A stretch of DNA of 49,432 nt, taken from positions 1 through 49,432 of the forward strand of contig CANLTI010000039.1 of the NCBI GenBank assembly GCA_947494095.1, in the 5' to 3' direction. Numbering within the stretch: position 1 is the first letter of the stretch; every line of letters starts with the position of its first letter. The notes beneath the pieces were generated by a model. It worked only from the letters and a program-made list of their open reading frames with translations, did no database searches and was not told the origin of the DNA. Positions 8,311 to 16,883 of the stretch are shown here, piece by piece. This DNA comes from an uncultured Pseudomonadales bacterium. Lineage in GTDB: Bacteria; Pseudomonadota; Gammaproteobacteria; Pseudomonadales; Cellvibrionaceae. The position numbers and the translations under genes were made by a program.

Positions 8311-9285
8311 TTAACGCACCACCTTCCACTTGCCGTTAAATTGAGCAAAGGTGAAAAAGTATTTTTTACACATATCAGATTTTGTATGGCTTAACCATAA
8401 GCAGTGGCTCATGGGGTGGTCCCAGTCGTGCATCCACACTAATTGCTGGTTAAACGCGACCGAAATATCCATACGCCCTAAACTTAAAGGTTTTAATGCC
8501 CACTCAGGGTCCGACGAGCTTAATTCATAGCGTGCAATGAAAGACTTAATCGTCTCCCCTGGCTCTAAATAAAAGGCTTGATCATATTCATCGCCACGTT
8601 CTTTCACTAACGCCTCAAAAGCCTGCCAGTCTTTCTTTTCTAAGGCATCATAAAGGTGCTGATACTCTGCCATTACCTCAATGCGAAAGGCTTCGTACTC
8701 CTCATCATTCAAATCAAAATGAATAGGGTGTTTGTCGGCCGAGAAGAATTGCCATTCGGGTAAAGGTAGTGGCACACAAACCTCCTGGCTTAATAAAGGC
8801 CCTTTATGCAGGCCTTTAGAGTATTTGGGCTCAGCTACTGAGAACTGGCCATTGATATCCGGTTCAAATTTGCGATCATCTATCGTGTATTGTCCTGCTG
8901 CTGTTGATCCACTCGAAATTGCTGCCAGCTCAATATTCTCATAGCTAGGAATATGCTTACCCTCTGCACGAGGTATCGACTTACCATTAAAGCTGAGAGT
9001 GCTCACTTTAATTTTTTCATCTTCACCAAATTCCTTTACATAAAGATGTGCAGAAACCTCAGCATCATAACGAATTATCTTCTTTTTTAATTCATAGTCA
9101 GGCAGTTTATGTTGGTATAGCTCTATGGTGTTTTTTCCATCCTTAAGCCATTGATTAATCGGGTATTCAATTTCCAGTGCTTCGGCACTTCTGTGAACCT
9201 CTACAAACGCACCATTAACACACACTTTATAAGCGCAATTTTTAGAGCTTATACGAAGGCTGTAAAAAGGTTTTTTATAATTCAT
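8311..9285 (-). CDS. 324-residue putative immunity protein, copy A
   Basis: I cannot name a family. The N-terminal half reads like a beta-sandwich (KPFYSLRISSKNCAYKVCVNGAFVEVHRS, then EYPINQWLKDGKNTIELYQH). The C-terminal half has a helical section (EYEAFRIEVMAEYQHLYDALEKKDWQAFEALVKER) and ends with a strand pattern closing on FTFAQFNGKWKVVR. There is no signal peptide or membrane segment. It follows an effector tail fragment and precedes the 115-residue gene, as in copies B and C. That conserved place behind the effector C-terminus fits an immunity protein. Copy A differs from B mainly in the block from about residue 85 to 165. Confidence 0.7.
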   Translation of the reverse strand: MNYKKPFYSLRISSKNCAYKVCVNGAFVEVHRSAEALEIEYPINQWLKDGKNTIELYQHKLPDYELKKKIIRYDAEVSAHLYVKEFGEDEKIKVSTLSFNGKSIPRAEGKHIPSYENIELAAISSGSTAAGQYTIDDRKFEPDINGQFSVAEPKYSKGLHKGPLLSQEVCVPLPLPEWQFFSADKHPIHFDLNDEEYEAFRIEVMAEYQHLYDALEKKDWQAFEALVKERGDEYDQAFYLEPGETIKSFIARYELSSSDPEWALKPLSLGRMDISVAFNQQLVWMHDWDHPMSHCLWLSHTKSDMCKKYFFTFAQFNGKWKVVR

Positions 9286-9325
9286 CTGCTACTCGTATTT
9301 AATATTTTTTATATTTAAATTATGA

Positions 9326-10114
9326 TTATTTAATGATTTTATCAAAAGGCAAAACCCATGTTTTAGCCTTACTCGCGCGCGCCTTCATTACCTGAAAGCT
9401 GATTCTTTTTTTAAGTTCTTTACCTATATCGATATCATCGTCATCTATAGCATCATCATCTGTTTCGCGACGAGATGATGCCTGGCTAATCGCTCTCTCT
9501 CCGTCAGTCTCTGTGCCTTTTGTTGCCACAACAATAAACGCCTCTAGGTAAACCCCAATACCCGAAAACAATACCGAAAAACTACACGCAAAGGGCGAGC
9601 CTTGGGGTACTTCACCGGTGGCTTTACCTAGTTCATCTTTAACATTTGTATTGTCGGGCTGAGCGTCTTTGGTGAATGCTTCATGGGCACGGTACTGCTT
9701 ACCCGGGTCGGCTGAAAGGTTAACCGCTAGGCGCACCTCACCGGTTGCATCGGCAGACTGTATATTGAGGTTGGCACCGGCAGAATCGATACCGGAACCA
9801 AAGGCAATGGTTTTTAATATTTTAAGGTCTGAATTGATGCTGCCGGTTAATTGGAAATTACCGCCACCGTAAATACTGGTACTACTTTTGTCAAATTGCC
9901 ATGGCTCGTTAGGCTCGCGGCTCCACACTAAGCCTGCACCTGGGTTGTCGTTTTCGACTGCGACATTAATAGCCAATGTGCAGGCAACTTTGGTGGTAAC
10001 CTCTGCATCGCCCTCTGCCGAGGCTTCACCACACAGTACCGCGGGAATATCTTCATCATTTACAAATTGCTGAGCAATGTTATTGGCTATTTGCCTAAAC
10101 AGTGTTTTGGCGTT
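9326..10114 (-). pseudogene. Headless effector C-terminal fragment, copy A
   Basis: This encodes about 262 residues matching residues 521-791 of the effector at 13779-16154. The frame is open up to the junction at 10114, where an in-frame TGA stands two codons upstream (in the 63-bp junction DNA). No ATG or GTG lies between the junction and a TTG at 9976. The fragment therefore lacks its own start and the delivery part of the effector. The frame has stayed intact and the sequence has diverged from the full-length tail near the Asp-rich linker, as expected if the tail is kept for recombination into the full gene. Weak translation from TTG 9976 is possible. Confidence 0.75.
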
Positions 10115-10177
10115 ATGTCAGTAGCCGAAAGCCCCTGGTGAGCACGCCCCATAGCTGTCGTATCTATGGGAGGTGAC
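10115..10177 (-). repeat. 63-bp junction sequence between module copies (also at 12342-12404)
   Basis: The two junctions are the same apart from one or two bases next to the effector homology. On the minus strand the stretch is open in the frame of the 115-residue gene and ends at a TGA just before the tail fragment starts. The sequence does not occur beside the full-length effector tail or left of copy A, so it is the DNA that was between the two recombination points when the first duplication formed. Confidence 0.75.
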
Positions 10178-10525
10178 TCAATAACGCTGGTTAATAGCGT
10201 GTTCTAACAAAAACACTTTGCCATCGTCGTCATGGTTTGGGTTGGCTAAAATATCGAGTGCCCAATCATTTTGCTCACAACGCTCAAACTGCTCACCAAA
10301 TACCGCAAACAGCGCCATGAGTTGATTGACTGCGGGCTGCGTATGAATACCCAAGCTTTGCAAGTAATCGTATTGGCGCAATACCCAGTGCGCCAATTGT
10401 GCATCGCTATAGTGGCAAAAAATAGGCGCGTAGCGTTCGCGGTATTGCTGTGCTAACGCTTGCGCATTTTTCCTTTTTTGTTGCGCCTCTAGCGCGGCCA
10501 TTTGTGCGTGGCTAATTTGCAACAT
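10178..10525 (-). CDS. 115-residue protein of effector module, copy B
   Basis: This is the second copy of the small helical protein at 7952-8299. It differs from the other two by one residue that I can see (Asn instead of Ser in LDILANPNHDDD). The ATG at 10525 follows an AAGGGGG ribosome site and starts 12 bp after the stop of the 324-residue gene. The near identity of this gene in all three copies contrasts with the mosaic variation in the neighbouring 324-residue gene. Confidence 0.7.
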   Translation of the reverse strand: MLQISHAQMAALEAQQKRKNAQALAQQYRERYAPIFCHYSDAQLAHWVLRQYDYLQSLGIHTQPAVNQLMALFAVFGEQFERCEQNDWALDILANPNHDDDGKVFLLEHAINQRY

Positions 10526-10537
10526 GGTAAAACCCCC

Positions 10538-11512
10538 TTAACGCACCACCTTCCACTTGCCGTTAAATTGAGCAAAGGTGAAAAAGTATTTTTTACACAT
10601 ATCAGATTTTGTATGGCTTAACCATAAGCAGTGGCTCATGGGGCGATCCCACCCGTGCATCCACACTAATTGCTGGTTAAACGCGACCGAAATATCCATA
10701 CGCCCTAAATCTAAAGGCTCTAACTCCCATTCTGGGTCCGACGAGCTTAATTCATAGCGTGCAATGAAAGACTTAATCGTCTCCCCTGGCTCTAAATAAA
10801 AGGCTTGATCATATTCATCACCACGTTCTTTCACTAACGCCTCAAAAGCCTGCCAGTCTTTCTTTTCTAAGGCATCATAAAGGTGCTGATACTCTGCCAT
10901 TACCTCAATGCGAAAGGCTTCGTACTCCTCGTCATTTAAATCAAAATGAATAGGGTGTTTGTCGGCTGAGAAGAATTGCCATTCGGGTAAAGGTAGTGGC
11001 ACACAAACCTCCTGGCTTAATAAAGGCCCCTTGTGAGCACCTTTGCAATATTCAGGTTCTGCCACTGAGTAGTTGCCATTAATATCCAATTTTAAGTGAT
11101 CGCCATCTATCGCATATGTACCTGCCGCAGTTGATCCACTAGATATTTTGGTTAGCTCGATATTTTCATAGCTAGGCATATGCCGACCTTCCACCCGAGG
11201 TATCGACTTACCATTAAAGCAGAGCGAGCTTACCTTAACTTTTTTATCTGTACCCAATTCCTTTACGTAAAGATGCGCAGAAACCTCAGCATCATAACGA
11301 ATTATCTTCTTTTTTAATTCATAGTCAGGCAGTTTATGTTGGTATAGCTCTATGGTGTTTTTTCCATCCTTAAGCCATTGATTAATCGGGTATTCAATTT
11401 CTAATGCTTCGGCACTTCTGTGAACCTCTACAAACGCACCATTAACACACACTTTATAAGCGCAATTTTTAGAGCTTATACGAAGGCTGTAAAAAGGTTT
11501 TTTATAATTCAT
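10538..11512 (-). CDS. 324-residue putative immunity protein, copy B
   Basis: This is the second copy of the protein at 8311-9285. Its first 84 residues and its central stretch follow copy A (for example SQEVCVPLPLPEWQFFSADKHPIH). Its segment from about residue 85 to 165 follows copy C (VKELGTDKKVKVSSLCFNGKSIPRVEGRH). Copy B is therefore a mosaic of the other two, which points to gene conversion or recombination. The start, spacing and lack of a signal peptide are as in copy A. Confidence 0.7.
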   Translation of the reverse strand: MNYKKPFYSLRISSKNCAYKVCVNGAFVEVHRSAEALEIEYPINQWLKDGKNTIELYQHKLPDYELKKKIIRYDAEVSAHLYVKELGTDKKVKVSSLCFNGKSIPRVEGRHMPSYENIELTKISSGSTAAGTYAIDGDHLKLDINGNYSVAEPEYCKGAHKGPLLSQEVCVPLPLPEWQFFSADKHPIHFDLNDEEYEAFRIEVMAEYQHLYDALEKKDWQAFEALVKERGDEYDQAFYLEPGETIKSFIARYELSSSDPEWELEPLDLGRMDISVAFNQQLVWMHGWDRPMSHCLWLSHTKSDMCKKYFFTFAQFNGKWKVVR

Positions 11513-11552
11513 CTGCTACTCGTATTTAATATTTTTTATATTTAAATTATGA

Positions 11553-12341
11553 TTATTTAATGATTTTATCAAAAGGCAAAATCCATGTTTTAGCCTTACT
11601 CGCGCGCGCCTTCATTACCTGAAAGCTGATTCTTTTTTTAAGTTCTTTACCTATATCGATATCATCGTCATCTATAGCATCATCATCTGTTTCGCGACGA
11701 GATGGTGCCTGGCTAATAGCCTTTTCATCTTTCGTTTCATTAGCTTCACCAGCCACAACAATAAACGCCTCTAGGTAAACCCCAATACCCGAAAACAATA
11801 CCGAAAAACTACACGCAAAGGGCGAGCTTTGTGGGGCTTCGCCGGTGGCGCCATCGAGTTCATCTTTAGCGACGGCATTATTAGGCTGACCATCTTGCGT
11901 AAATGTTTTATGGGCACGGTACTGCTTACCCGGGTCGGCTGAAAGGTTAACCGCTAGGCGCACCTCACCGGTTGCATCGGCAGACTGAATGTTAAGGTTG
12001 ACCCCGGCGGAATCAATACCAGAGCCAAAACCGATGGTTTTTAATATTTTAAGGTCTGAATTGATGCTGCCGGTTAATTGAAAGTTACCGCCGCCGTAAA
12101 TACTGGTACTGCTGCGGTCAAATTGCCATGGCTCGTTAGGCTCGCGGCTCCACACTAAGCCTGCACCTGGATTGTCGTTTTCGACTGCGACATTAATAGC
12201 CAATGTGCAGGCAACTTTGGTGGTAACCTCTGCATCGCCCTCTGCCGAGGCCTCACCACACAGTACAGCGGGAATATCTTCATCATTTACAAATTGCTGA
12301 GCAATGTTATTGGCTATTTGCCTAAACAGTGTTTTGGCGTT
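11553..12341 (-). pseudogene. Headless effector C-terminal fragment, copy B
   Basis: This is the second start-less piece of the effector C-terminus, with the same junction point and the same in-frame stop upstream as copy A. Its sequence between the SADP segment and the Asp-rich linker (KTFTQDGQPNNAVAKDELDG) follows the full-length effector rather than copy A. Its linker after EAFIVVA differs from both. The last 35 residues or so (ISFQVMKARASKAKTW...) are conserved in all copies. Translation, if any, would start at TTG 12203. Confidence 0.75.
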
Positions 12342-12404
12342 TTGTCAGTAGCCGAAAGCCCCTGGTGAGCACGCCCCATAGCTGTCGTATCTATGGGAGG
12401 TGAC

Positions 12405-12752
12405 TCAATAACGCTGGTTAATAGCGTGTTCTAACAAAAACACTTTGCCATCGTCGTCATGGTTTGGGCTGGCTAAAATATCGAGTGCCCAATCATTTTG
12501 CTCACAACGCTCAAACTGCTCACCAAATACCGCAAACAGCGCCATGAGTTGATTGACTGCGGGCTGCGTATGAATACCCAAGCTTTGCAAGTAATCGTAT
12601 TGGCGCAATACCCAGTGCGCCAATTGTGCATCGCTATAGTGGCAAAAAATAGGCGCGTAGCGTTCGCGGTATTGCTGTGCTAACGCTTGCGCATTTTTCC
12701 TTTTTTGTTGCGCCTCTAGCGCGGCCATTTGTGCGTGGCTAATCTGCAACAT
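12405..12752 (-). CDS. 115-residue protein of effector module, copy C
   Basis: This is the copy linked to the full-length effector gene. The protein is identical to copy A by eye. The ATG at 12752 has AAGGGG upstream and starts 12 bp after the stop of the 324-residue gene at 12764. The order effector, 324-residue gene, 115-residue gene with tight spacing suggests one operon. Function is unknown. Confidence 0.7.
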   Translation of the reverse strand: MLQISHAQMAALEAQQKRKNAQALAQQYRERYAPIFCHYSDAQLAHWVLRQYDYLQSLGIHTQPAVNQLMALFAVFGEQFERCEQNDWALDILASPNHDDDGKVFLLEHAINQRY

Positions 12753-12763
12753 ACTAAAACCCC

Positions 12764-13738
12764 TTAACGCACCACCTTCCACTTGCCGTTAAATTGAGCA
12801 AAGGTGAAAAAGTATTTATAGCACATATCAGATTTTGTATGGCTTAACCATAAGCAGTGGCTCATGGGGCGATCCCATCCGTGCATCCACACTAATTGCT
12901 GGTTAAACGCGACCGAAATATCCATACGCCCTAAACTTAAAGGCTTTAATGCCCATTCAGGGTCAGAGGAGTCTAATTTATAGCCTGCAATAAACGATTG
13001 TAATGTTTCCCCTGATTTGCGGTAAAATGCTAAATCATATTCATCACACCGCTCCTTTACTAACGCCTCAAAAGCCTGCCAGTCTTTCTTTTCTAAGGCA
13101 TCATAAAGGTGCTGATATTCTGCCATTACCTCAATGCGAAAGGCTTCGTACTCAGCTTTATTTAAAGAGAGGTGTAAAGTGCGCTTGTCTGCCGCAAAAA
13201 ACTGCCATAAGGGCAAGGGGAGAGGTAAATGTACCTCCTGACGTAACAAAGGCCCCTTGTGAGCACCTTTGTAATATTCAGGTTCTGCCACTGAGTAGTT
13301 GCCATTAATATCCAATTTTAAGTGATCGCCATCTATCGCATATATACCTGCCGCAGTTGATCCACTAGATATTTTGGTTAGCTCGATATTTTCATAGCTA
13401 GGCATATGCCGACCTTCCACCCGAGGTATCGACTTACCATTAAAGCAGAGCGAGCTTACCTTAACTTTTTTATCTGTACCCAATTCCTTTACGTAAAGAT
13501 GCGCAGAAACCTCAGCATCATAACGAATCAACTTCTTTTTTAACTTATAATCAGGTAATACATGTTGATATATCTCTATAGTGTTTCCCCCATTCTTAAG
13601 CCATTGATTAATCGGGTATTCAATTTCCAGTGCTTCGGCACTTCTGTGAACCTCTACAAACGCACCATTTACACATACTTTATAAGCGCAATTTTTAGAG
13701 CTTATACGAAGGCTGTAAAAAGGTTTTTTATAATTCAT
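12764..13738 (-). CDS. 324-residue putative immunity protein, copy C
   Basis: This copy directly follows the full-length effector after a 40-bp gap. It has two blocks not seen in copies A and B: an N-terminal change (WLKNGGNTIEIYQHVLPDYKLKKKLIRY) and a central block (RQEVHLPLPLPLWQFFAADKRTLHLSLNKAEYEAF, then RCDEYDLAFYRKSGETLQSFIAGYKLDSSD). The ends of the protein are nearly unchanged between copies. Such block-wise change is common in immunity proteins that must match changing toxins, but no experiment or known family supports that here. There is no signal peptide, so the protein should be cytoplasmic. Confidence 0.7.
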   Translation of the reverse strand: MNYKKPFYSLRISSKNCAYKVCVNGAFVEVHRSAEALEIEYPINQWLKNGGNTIEIYQHVLPDYKLKKKLIRYDAEVSAHLYVKELGTDKKVKVSSLCFNGKSIPRVEGRHMPSYENIELTKISSGSTAAGIYAIDGDHLKLDINGNYSVAEPEYYKGAHKGPLLRQEVHLPLPLPLWQFFAADKRTLHLSLNKAEYEAFRIEVMAEYQHLYDALEKKDWQAFEALVKERCDEYDLAFYRKSGETLQSFIAGYKLDSSDPEWALKPLSLGRMDISVAFNQQLVWMHGWDRPMSHCLWLSHTKSDMCYKYFFTFAQFNGKWKVVR

Positions 13739-13778
13739 CTGCTACTCGTATTTAATATTTTTTATATTTAAACTATGA

Positions 13779-16154
13779 TTATTTAATGATTTTATCAAAA
13801 GGCAAAACCCATGTTTTAGCCTTACTCGCGCGCGCCTTCATTACCTGAAAGCTAATTCTTTTTTTAAGTTCTTTTCCTATATCGATATCATCATCTGTGA
13901 ATTCATCATCTGTGAATTCATCATCTGTGAATTCATCCTCTATACCAGAATTAGATGATGCATGGCTAATATCCTCTTGGTCCTCTGTTTCCGCACTTTT
14001 CTCGGCGACAACAATAAACGCCTCTAGGTAAACCCCAATACCCGAAAACAATACCGAAAAACTACACGCAAAGGGCGAGCTTTGTGGGGCTTCGCCGGTG
14101 GCGCCATCGAGTTCATCTTTAGCGACGGCATTATTAGGCTGACCATCTTGCGTAAATGTTTTATGGGCGCGGTACTGTTTATTCGGGTCGGCACTCAGGT
14201 TAACCGCTAGGCGCACCTCGCCCGTTGCATCGGCAGACTGAATGTTAAGGTTGACCCCGGCGGAATCAATACCAGAGCCAAAACCGATGGTTTTTAATAT
14301 TTTAAGGTCTGAATTGATGCTGCCGGTTAATTGAAAGTTACCGCCGCCGTAAATACTGGTACTGCTGCGGTCAAATTGCCATGGCTCGTTAGGCTCGCGG
14401 CTCCACACTAAGCCTGCACCTGGATTGTCGTTTTCGACTGCGACATTAATAGCCAATGTGCAGGCAACTTTGGTGGTAACCTCTGCATCGCCCTCTGCCG
14501 AGGCCTCACCACACAGTACAGCGGGGATATCTTCATCACTCACAAATTGCTGAGCAATGTTATTGGCTATTTGCCTAAACAGTGTTTTGGCGTTATTAAA
14601 CGAGTCCAAAAGAAACTCTGTAACCCCCCACTGTGAGGCTAAAGTGGAGGCTCCCATGGTCATGGCCGATAAAGACGATTTACACAGCAAATTTATAAGG
14701 TTTACCGATTTTTGATATTTAAGTAAAGGCGAGCCCGACAAAAATACCTCTTCATAAAAGCCTACCCCATTGGCATTAGGTAAAGTTTTTAAAATACGCC
14801 TATAGGCAAGGTTTAGCTGCACAGGCTGTAAGGCGGCATCTGTATTCTCATCGTCTGCCACGTGAGCTTCTTCTAATGACTGTCCATCAATGCCTGCATC
14901 AATATCAACAACCTCATCATCCACCCCTCGGTTTAACAAGCTAAACCCTTTAACCAATAAATTTAAAGCACCTAAACTTGTGAGTAGCCAAGAATGCTCG
15001 GTGAGCGTTTTTAAAAACTCGATAGGGCTATCGCTATGCTCGATATTAATGTCTTGATCATCAAGGCGTGCCAAAGCACTGACTTTAACACTGGGCTCTT
15101 TACCCAATGTTACTGCCGCAGTAAAGGCGATTAAGGTAAAAGGGTAAACTTGTAGCAGGGTTTGGTAGCCTGTAAAAGGCGCGCCGGGCCTATGGCTGCG
15201 CGCAGACACATGATATGACGCCGGATTTAAAGCGCTAGTATCACTTTTTAAAATCGCCACAAGAGACTGCCAATCACCTAGTTTTTTACGCGTACGCGGC
15301 ATTAAATGCAGTTTTTTAAAGGCCTTATCACCGTGGCCCTCTTCTAGTGTGTGAGTCCCTAAGGGGCGGGTGACCGCTTTTGCAAACTTCGTGTGGTCGC
15401 AAATAACTTTTACTGTGGGGCAAATATTGGCTTTACCGTGGTCGCAGCTGCCTGCGGATGTAATTGTTGCTACCGACCGGTAATACTTTAACTTACCACT
15501 AATTACATGGACTTCGGCAGGGCACTTATCGGAGAATAAATCGATAGAAATTTTGCCTGAATCCTTATCAATGACAATCGGTTTGTTGAGGTGCGCTTGC
15601 GTTTGACCTGATCGCGGCGAAAAATCTAATACTACCGCTAAGGGGTCATCTTCAGACGATTTGTTAATGTCTATTTTAAACGATTGCAGCTCGCACTTGA
15701 GCTCTCGATTGCACAATTGCACCACCGTATGTGCCGCAAGCCTCGGTTGTGGTGTTGGGCTTTTATCTTTTTTGATCGATTTTTTATTAAATGCCGCCAG
15801 TGCTACAGGGTCGCTAATATCTAGCTGGTTTTTTTGAATATCTTTTAAGGCGGCTAGGTAGTGCGCTTTAAATTTTGCATTAGCGATAACTTTTTGTTGC
15901 TGTTTGCCGTGCCCATTACGGGTATTGGTAAGGCTGCGGTTTTCTTCTGCCATACGTTTAGAGGCAACAATGGCCGCCGCCGCTTCTTCTCTATTGCGTG
16001 AGACAAATTTTGACTTTATTTGCTCATCATCGAGTGCATTATAAATATCACTATAGAGCCGCCCCGCATCGGGATACTTTTTGTTAAATGCCCTTGCCCC
16101 GATTGTGTCGATGCCCACAGCATTCAGTATATAATATCGAGATATGTCAGCCAT
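13779..16154 (-). CDS. 791-residue putative type VI secretion effector of unknown activity
   Basis: I do not recognise a catalytic domain. The N-terminus (1-150) is charged and helical (YPDAGRLYSDIYNALDD, REEAAAAIVASKRMAEE). A beta-rich region with several Cys/His residues follows (CDHGKANICPTVKVICDH, about 235-260). Hydrophobic stretches occur near 330-350 (LLQVYPFTLIAFTAAVTLG), 388-405 and around 490, so membrane insertion is possible. The C-terminus (521-791) is beta-rich (LAINVAVENDNPGAGLVWSR, IYGGGNFQLTG), carries an Asp-rich linker and ends in a basic helix. The ATG at 16154 has AAGGAG upstream. Placed behind a DUF4123 adaptor gene and before the amplified modules, it is best read as a T6SS cargo effector. 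No vgrG, hcp or paar gene is in the window. Confidence 0.62.
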   Translation of the reverse strand: MADISRYYILNAVGIDTIGARAFNKKYPDAGRLYSDIYNALDDEQIKSKFVSRNREEAAAAIVASKRMAEENRSLTNTRNGHGKQQQKVIANAKFKAHYLAALKDIQKNQLDISDPVALAAFNKKSIKKDKSPTPQPRLAAHTVVQLCNRELKCELQSFKIDINKSSEDDPLAVVLDFSPRSGQTQAHLNKPIVIDKDSGKISIDLFSDKCPAEVHVISGKLKYYRSVATITSAGSCDHGKANICPTVKVICDHTKFAKAVTRPLGTHTLEEGHGDKAFKKLHLMPRTRKKLGDWQSLVAILKSDTSALNPASYHVSARSHRPGAPFTGYQTLLQVYPFTLIAFTAAVTLGKEPSVKVSALARLDDQDINIEHSDSPIEFLKTLTEHSWLLTSLGALNLLVKGFSLLNRGVDDEVVDIDAGIDGQSLEEAHVADDENTDAALQPVQLNLAYRRILKTLPNANGVGFYEEVFLSGSPLLKYQKSVNLINLLCKSSLSAMTMGASTLASQWGVTEFLLDSFNNAKTLFRQIANNIAQQFVSDEDIPAVLCGEASAEGDAEVTTKVACTLAINVAVENDNPGAGLVWSREPNEPWQFDRSSTSIYGGGNFQLTGSINSDLKILKTIGFGSGIDSAGVNLNIQSADATGEVRLAVNLSADPNKQYRAHKTFTQDGQPNNAVAKDELDGATGEAPQSSPFACSFSVLFSGIGVYLEAFIVVAEKSAETEDQEDISHASSNSGIEDEFTDDEFTDDEFTDDDIDIGKELKKRISFQVMKARASKAKTWVLPFDKIIK
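13891..13935. repeat. Three in-frame 15-bp repeats in the effector linker
   Basis: Three exact copies of TCATCTGTGAATTCA lie in the effector gene and encode a repeated EFTDD pentapeptide on the minus strand. The truncated copies at 9.4 and 11.7 kb lack the array and carry a single different acidic linker. A 15-bp unit keeps the frame when copies are gained or lost, so only linker length and charge would change. Confidence 0.9.
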
Positions 16155-16190
16155 GCGTAGCTCTCCTTGCGGCGTATTAATTAGGTTGGG

Positions 16191-16817
16191 TTATGCGTAA
16201 ATATCCTGAATATTAGTGCTTAGCCAGTCATAGCTTTGTTTAATTTTTTGATCGGCTTGTAGGGTGTGATCTTTGAAAATATTCTTAAGCGGTACGCATT
16301 TAGGGTGGGTCATAAAGTCATCACCTATCACCAGTATGAGCTCGACACACGCATAGCTATTGAGTAGGTCAGTAATGTTATGCTGCTTGGCTATCTCTAA
16401 ACCCATATCGGCAACATAATGAATTTGACTGTTTTCATAGCTTGTTGTGGGTACGCTACGGCGAAATTTTAAAATGCAATAGGTTGGGAAATCAACGGCT
16501 TCAGGCCCGGCTTGTTCAAATATTTTATAAAGTTGCAGCTCTTGTACGCGCAATAGTGATTCATTGTTTTTATCATTTAAAATCTCTTTGGCCCAATCTT
16601 GGGTGTCAAACTCGTTGCCCCACTGGTTAATACTGAGCGCCATTAATTTAAGCGACTCTATGCATGTCATATCTAGCTCAAAGGCTTCGCATTTTTGATA
16701 GGCTAATAAGGCCAGTGCTTTTAATGCTTCGCTATCATTGGGGTCGATGTTAATCAGTGGCGATATGCGCAGTTGTGCTATGGTTTGGCGAATGATATCT
16801 GCATGTATGGGTTCCAT
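16191..16817 (-). CDS. 208-residue helical protein of the effector operon
   Basis: I do not recognise the family. The protein looks mainly helical, with no signal peptide or membrane segment; hydrophobic and aromatic positions recur (ALKALALLAYQKCEAFELDMTCIES, VDFPTYCILKFRRS). It lies between the DUF4123 adaptor gene (67 bp upstream) and the effector gene (36 bp downstream), all on one strand, and has a good AGAGGTAA ribosome site before the ATG at 16817. Operon position suggests a second chaperone or loading factor for the effector. That is inference from place alone. Confidence 0.68.
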   Translation of the reverse strand: MEPIHADIIRQTIAQLRISPLINIDPNDSEALKALALLAYQKCEAFELDMTCIESLKLMALSINQWGNEFDTQDWAKEILNDKNNESLLRVQELQLYKIFEQAGPEAVDFPTYCILKFRRSVPTTSYENSQIHYVADMGLEIAKQHNITDLLNSYACVELILVIGDDFMTHPKCVPLKNIFKDHTLQADQKIKQSYDWLSTNIQDIYA

Positions 16818-16883
16818 AGTGGCTTACCTCTTCCGTTTTTATATTTCTTTAGATGTGAATATGCGCGTTAGTCATGGTTGCTA

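Larger units (their letters stand above)
7952..14594 (-). repeat. Three-copy tandem amplification of effector tail, 324-aa and 115-aa genes (period about 2227 bp)
   Basis: Copy A is 7952-10114, copy B 10178-12341 and copy C 12405-14594. Start-to-start distances of equivalent genes are 2226 and 2227 bp. Copy C is joined to the full-length effector gene. In copies A and B the effector homology stops abruptly at the codon for Asn521 of the effector. Copies A/B and B/C are separated by the same 63-bp junction (10115-10177 and 12342-12404), while copy A ends on a family 1 relic instead. The 41-bp spacer before each 324-residue gene is also conserved. This is classic unequal-crossover structure, with later sequence divergence between copies. 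Confidence 0.9.

Noticed and set aside
9326..9976. 216-residue frames (also at 11553-12203) as complete genes starting at TTG
   Set aside because: Homology to the effector continues upstream of the TTG to the junction, and no ribosome site precedes it. They are better described as headless effector fragments.
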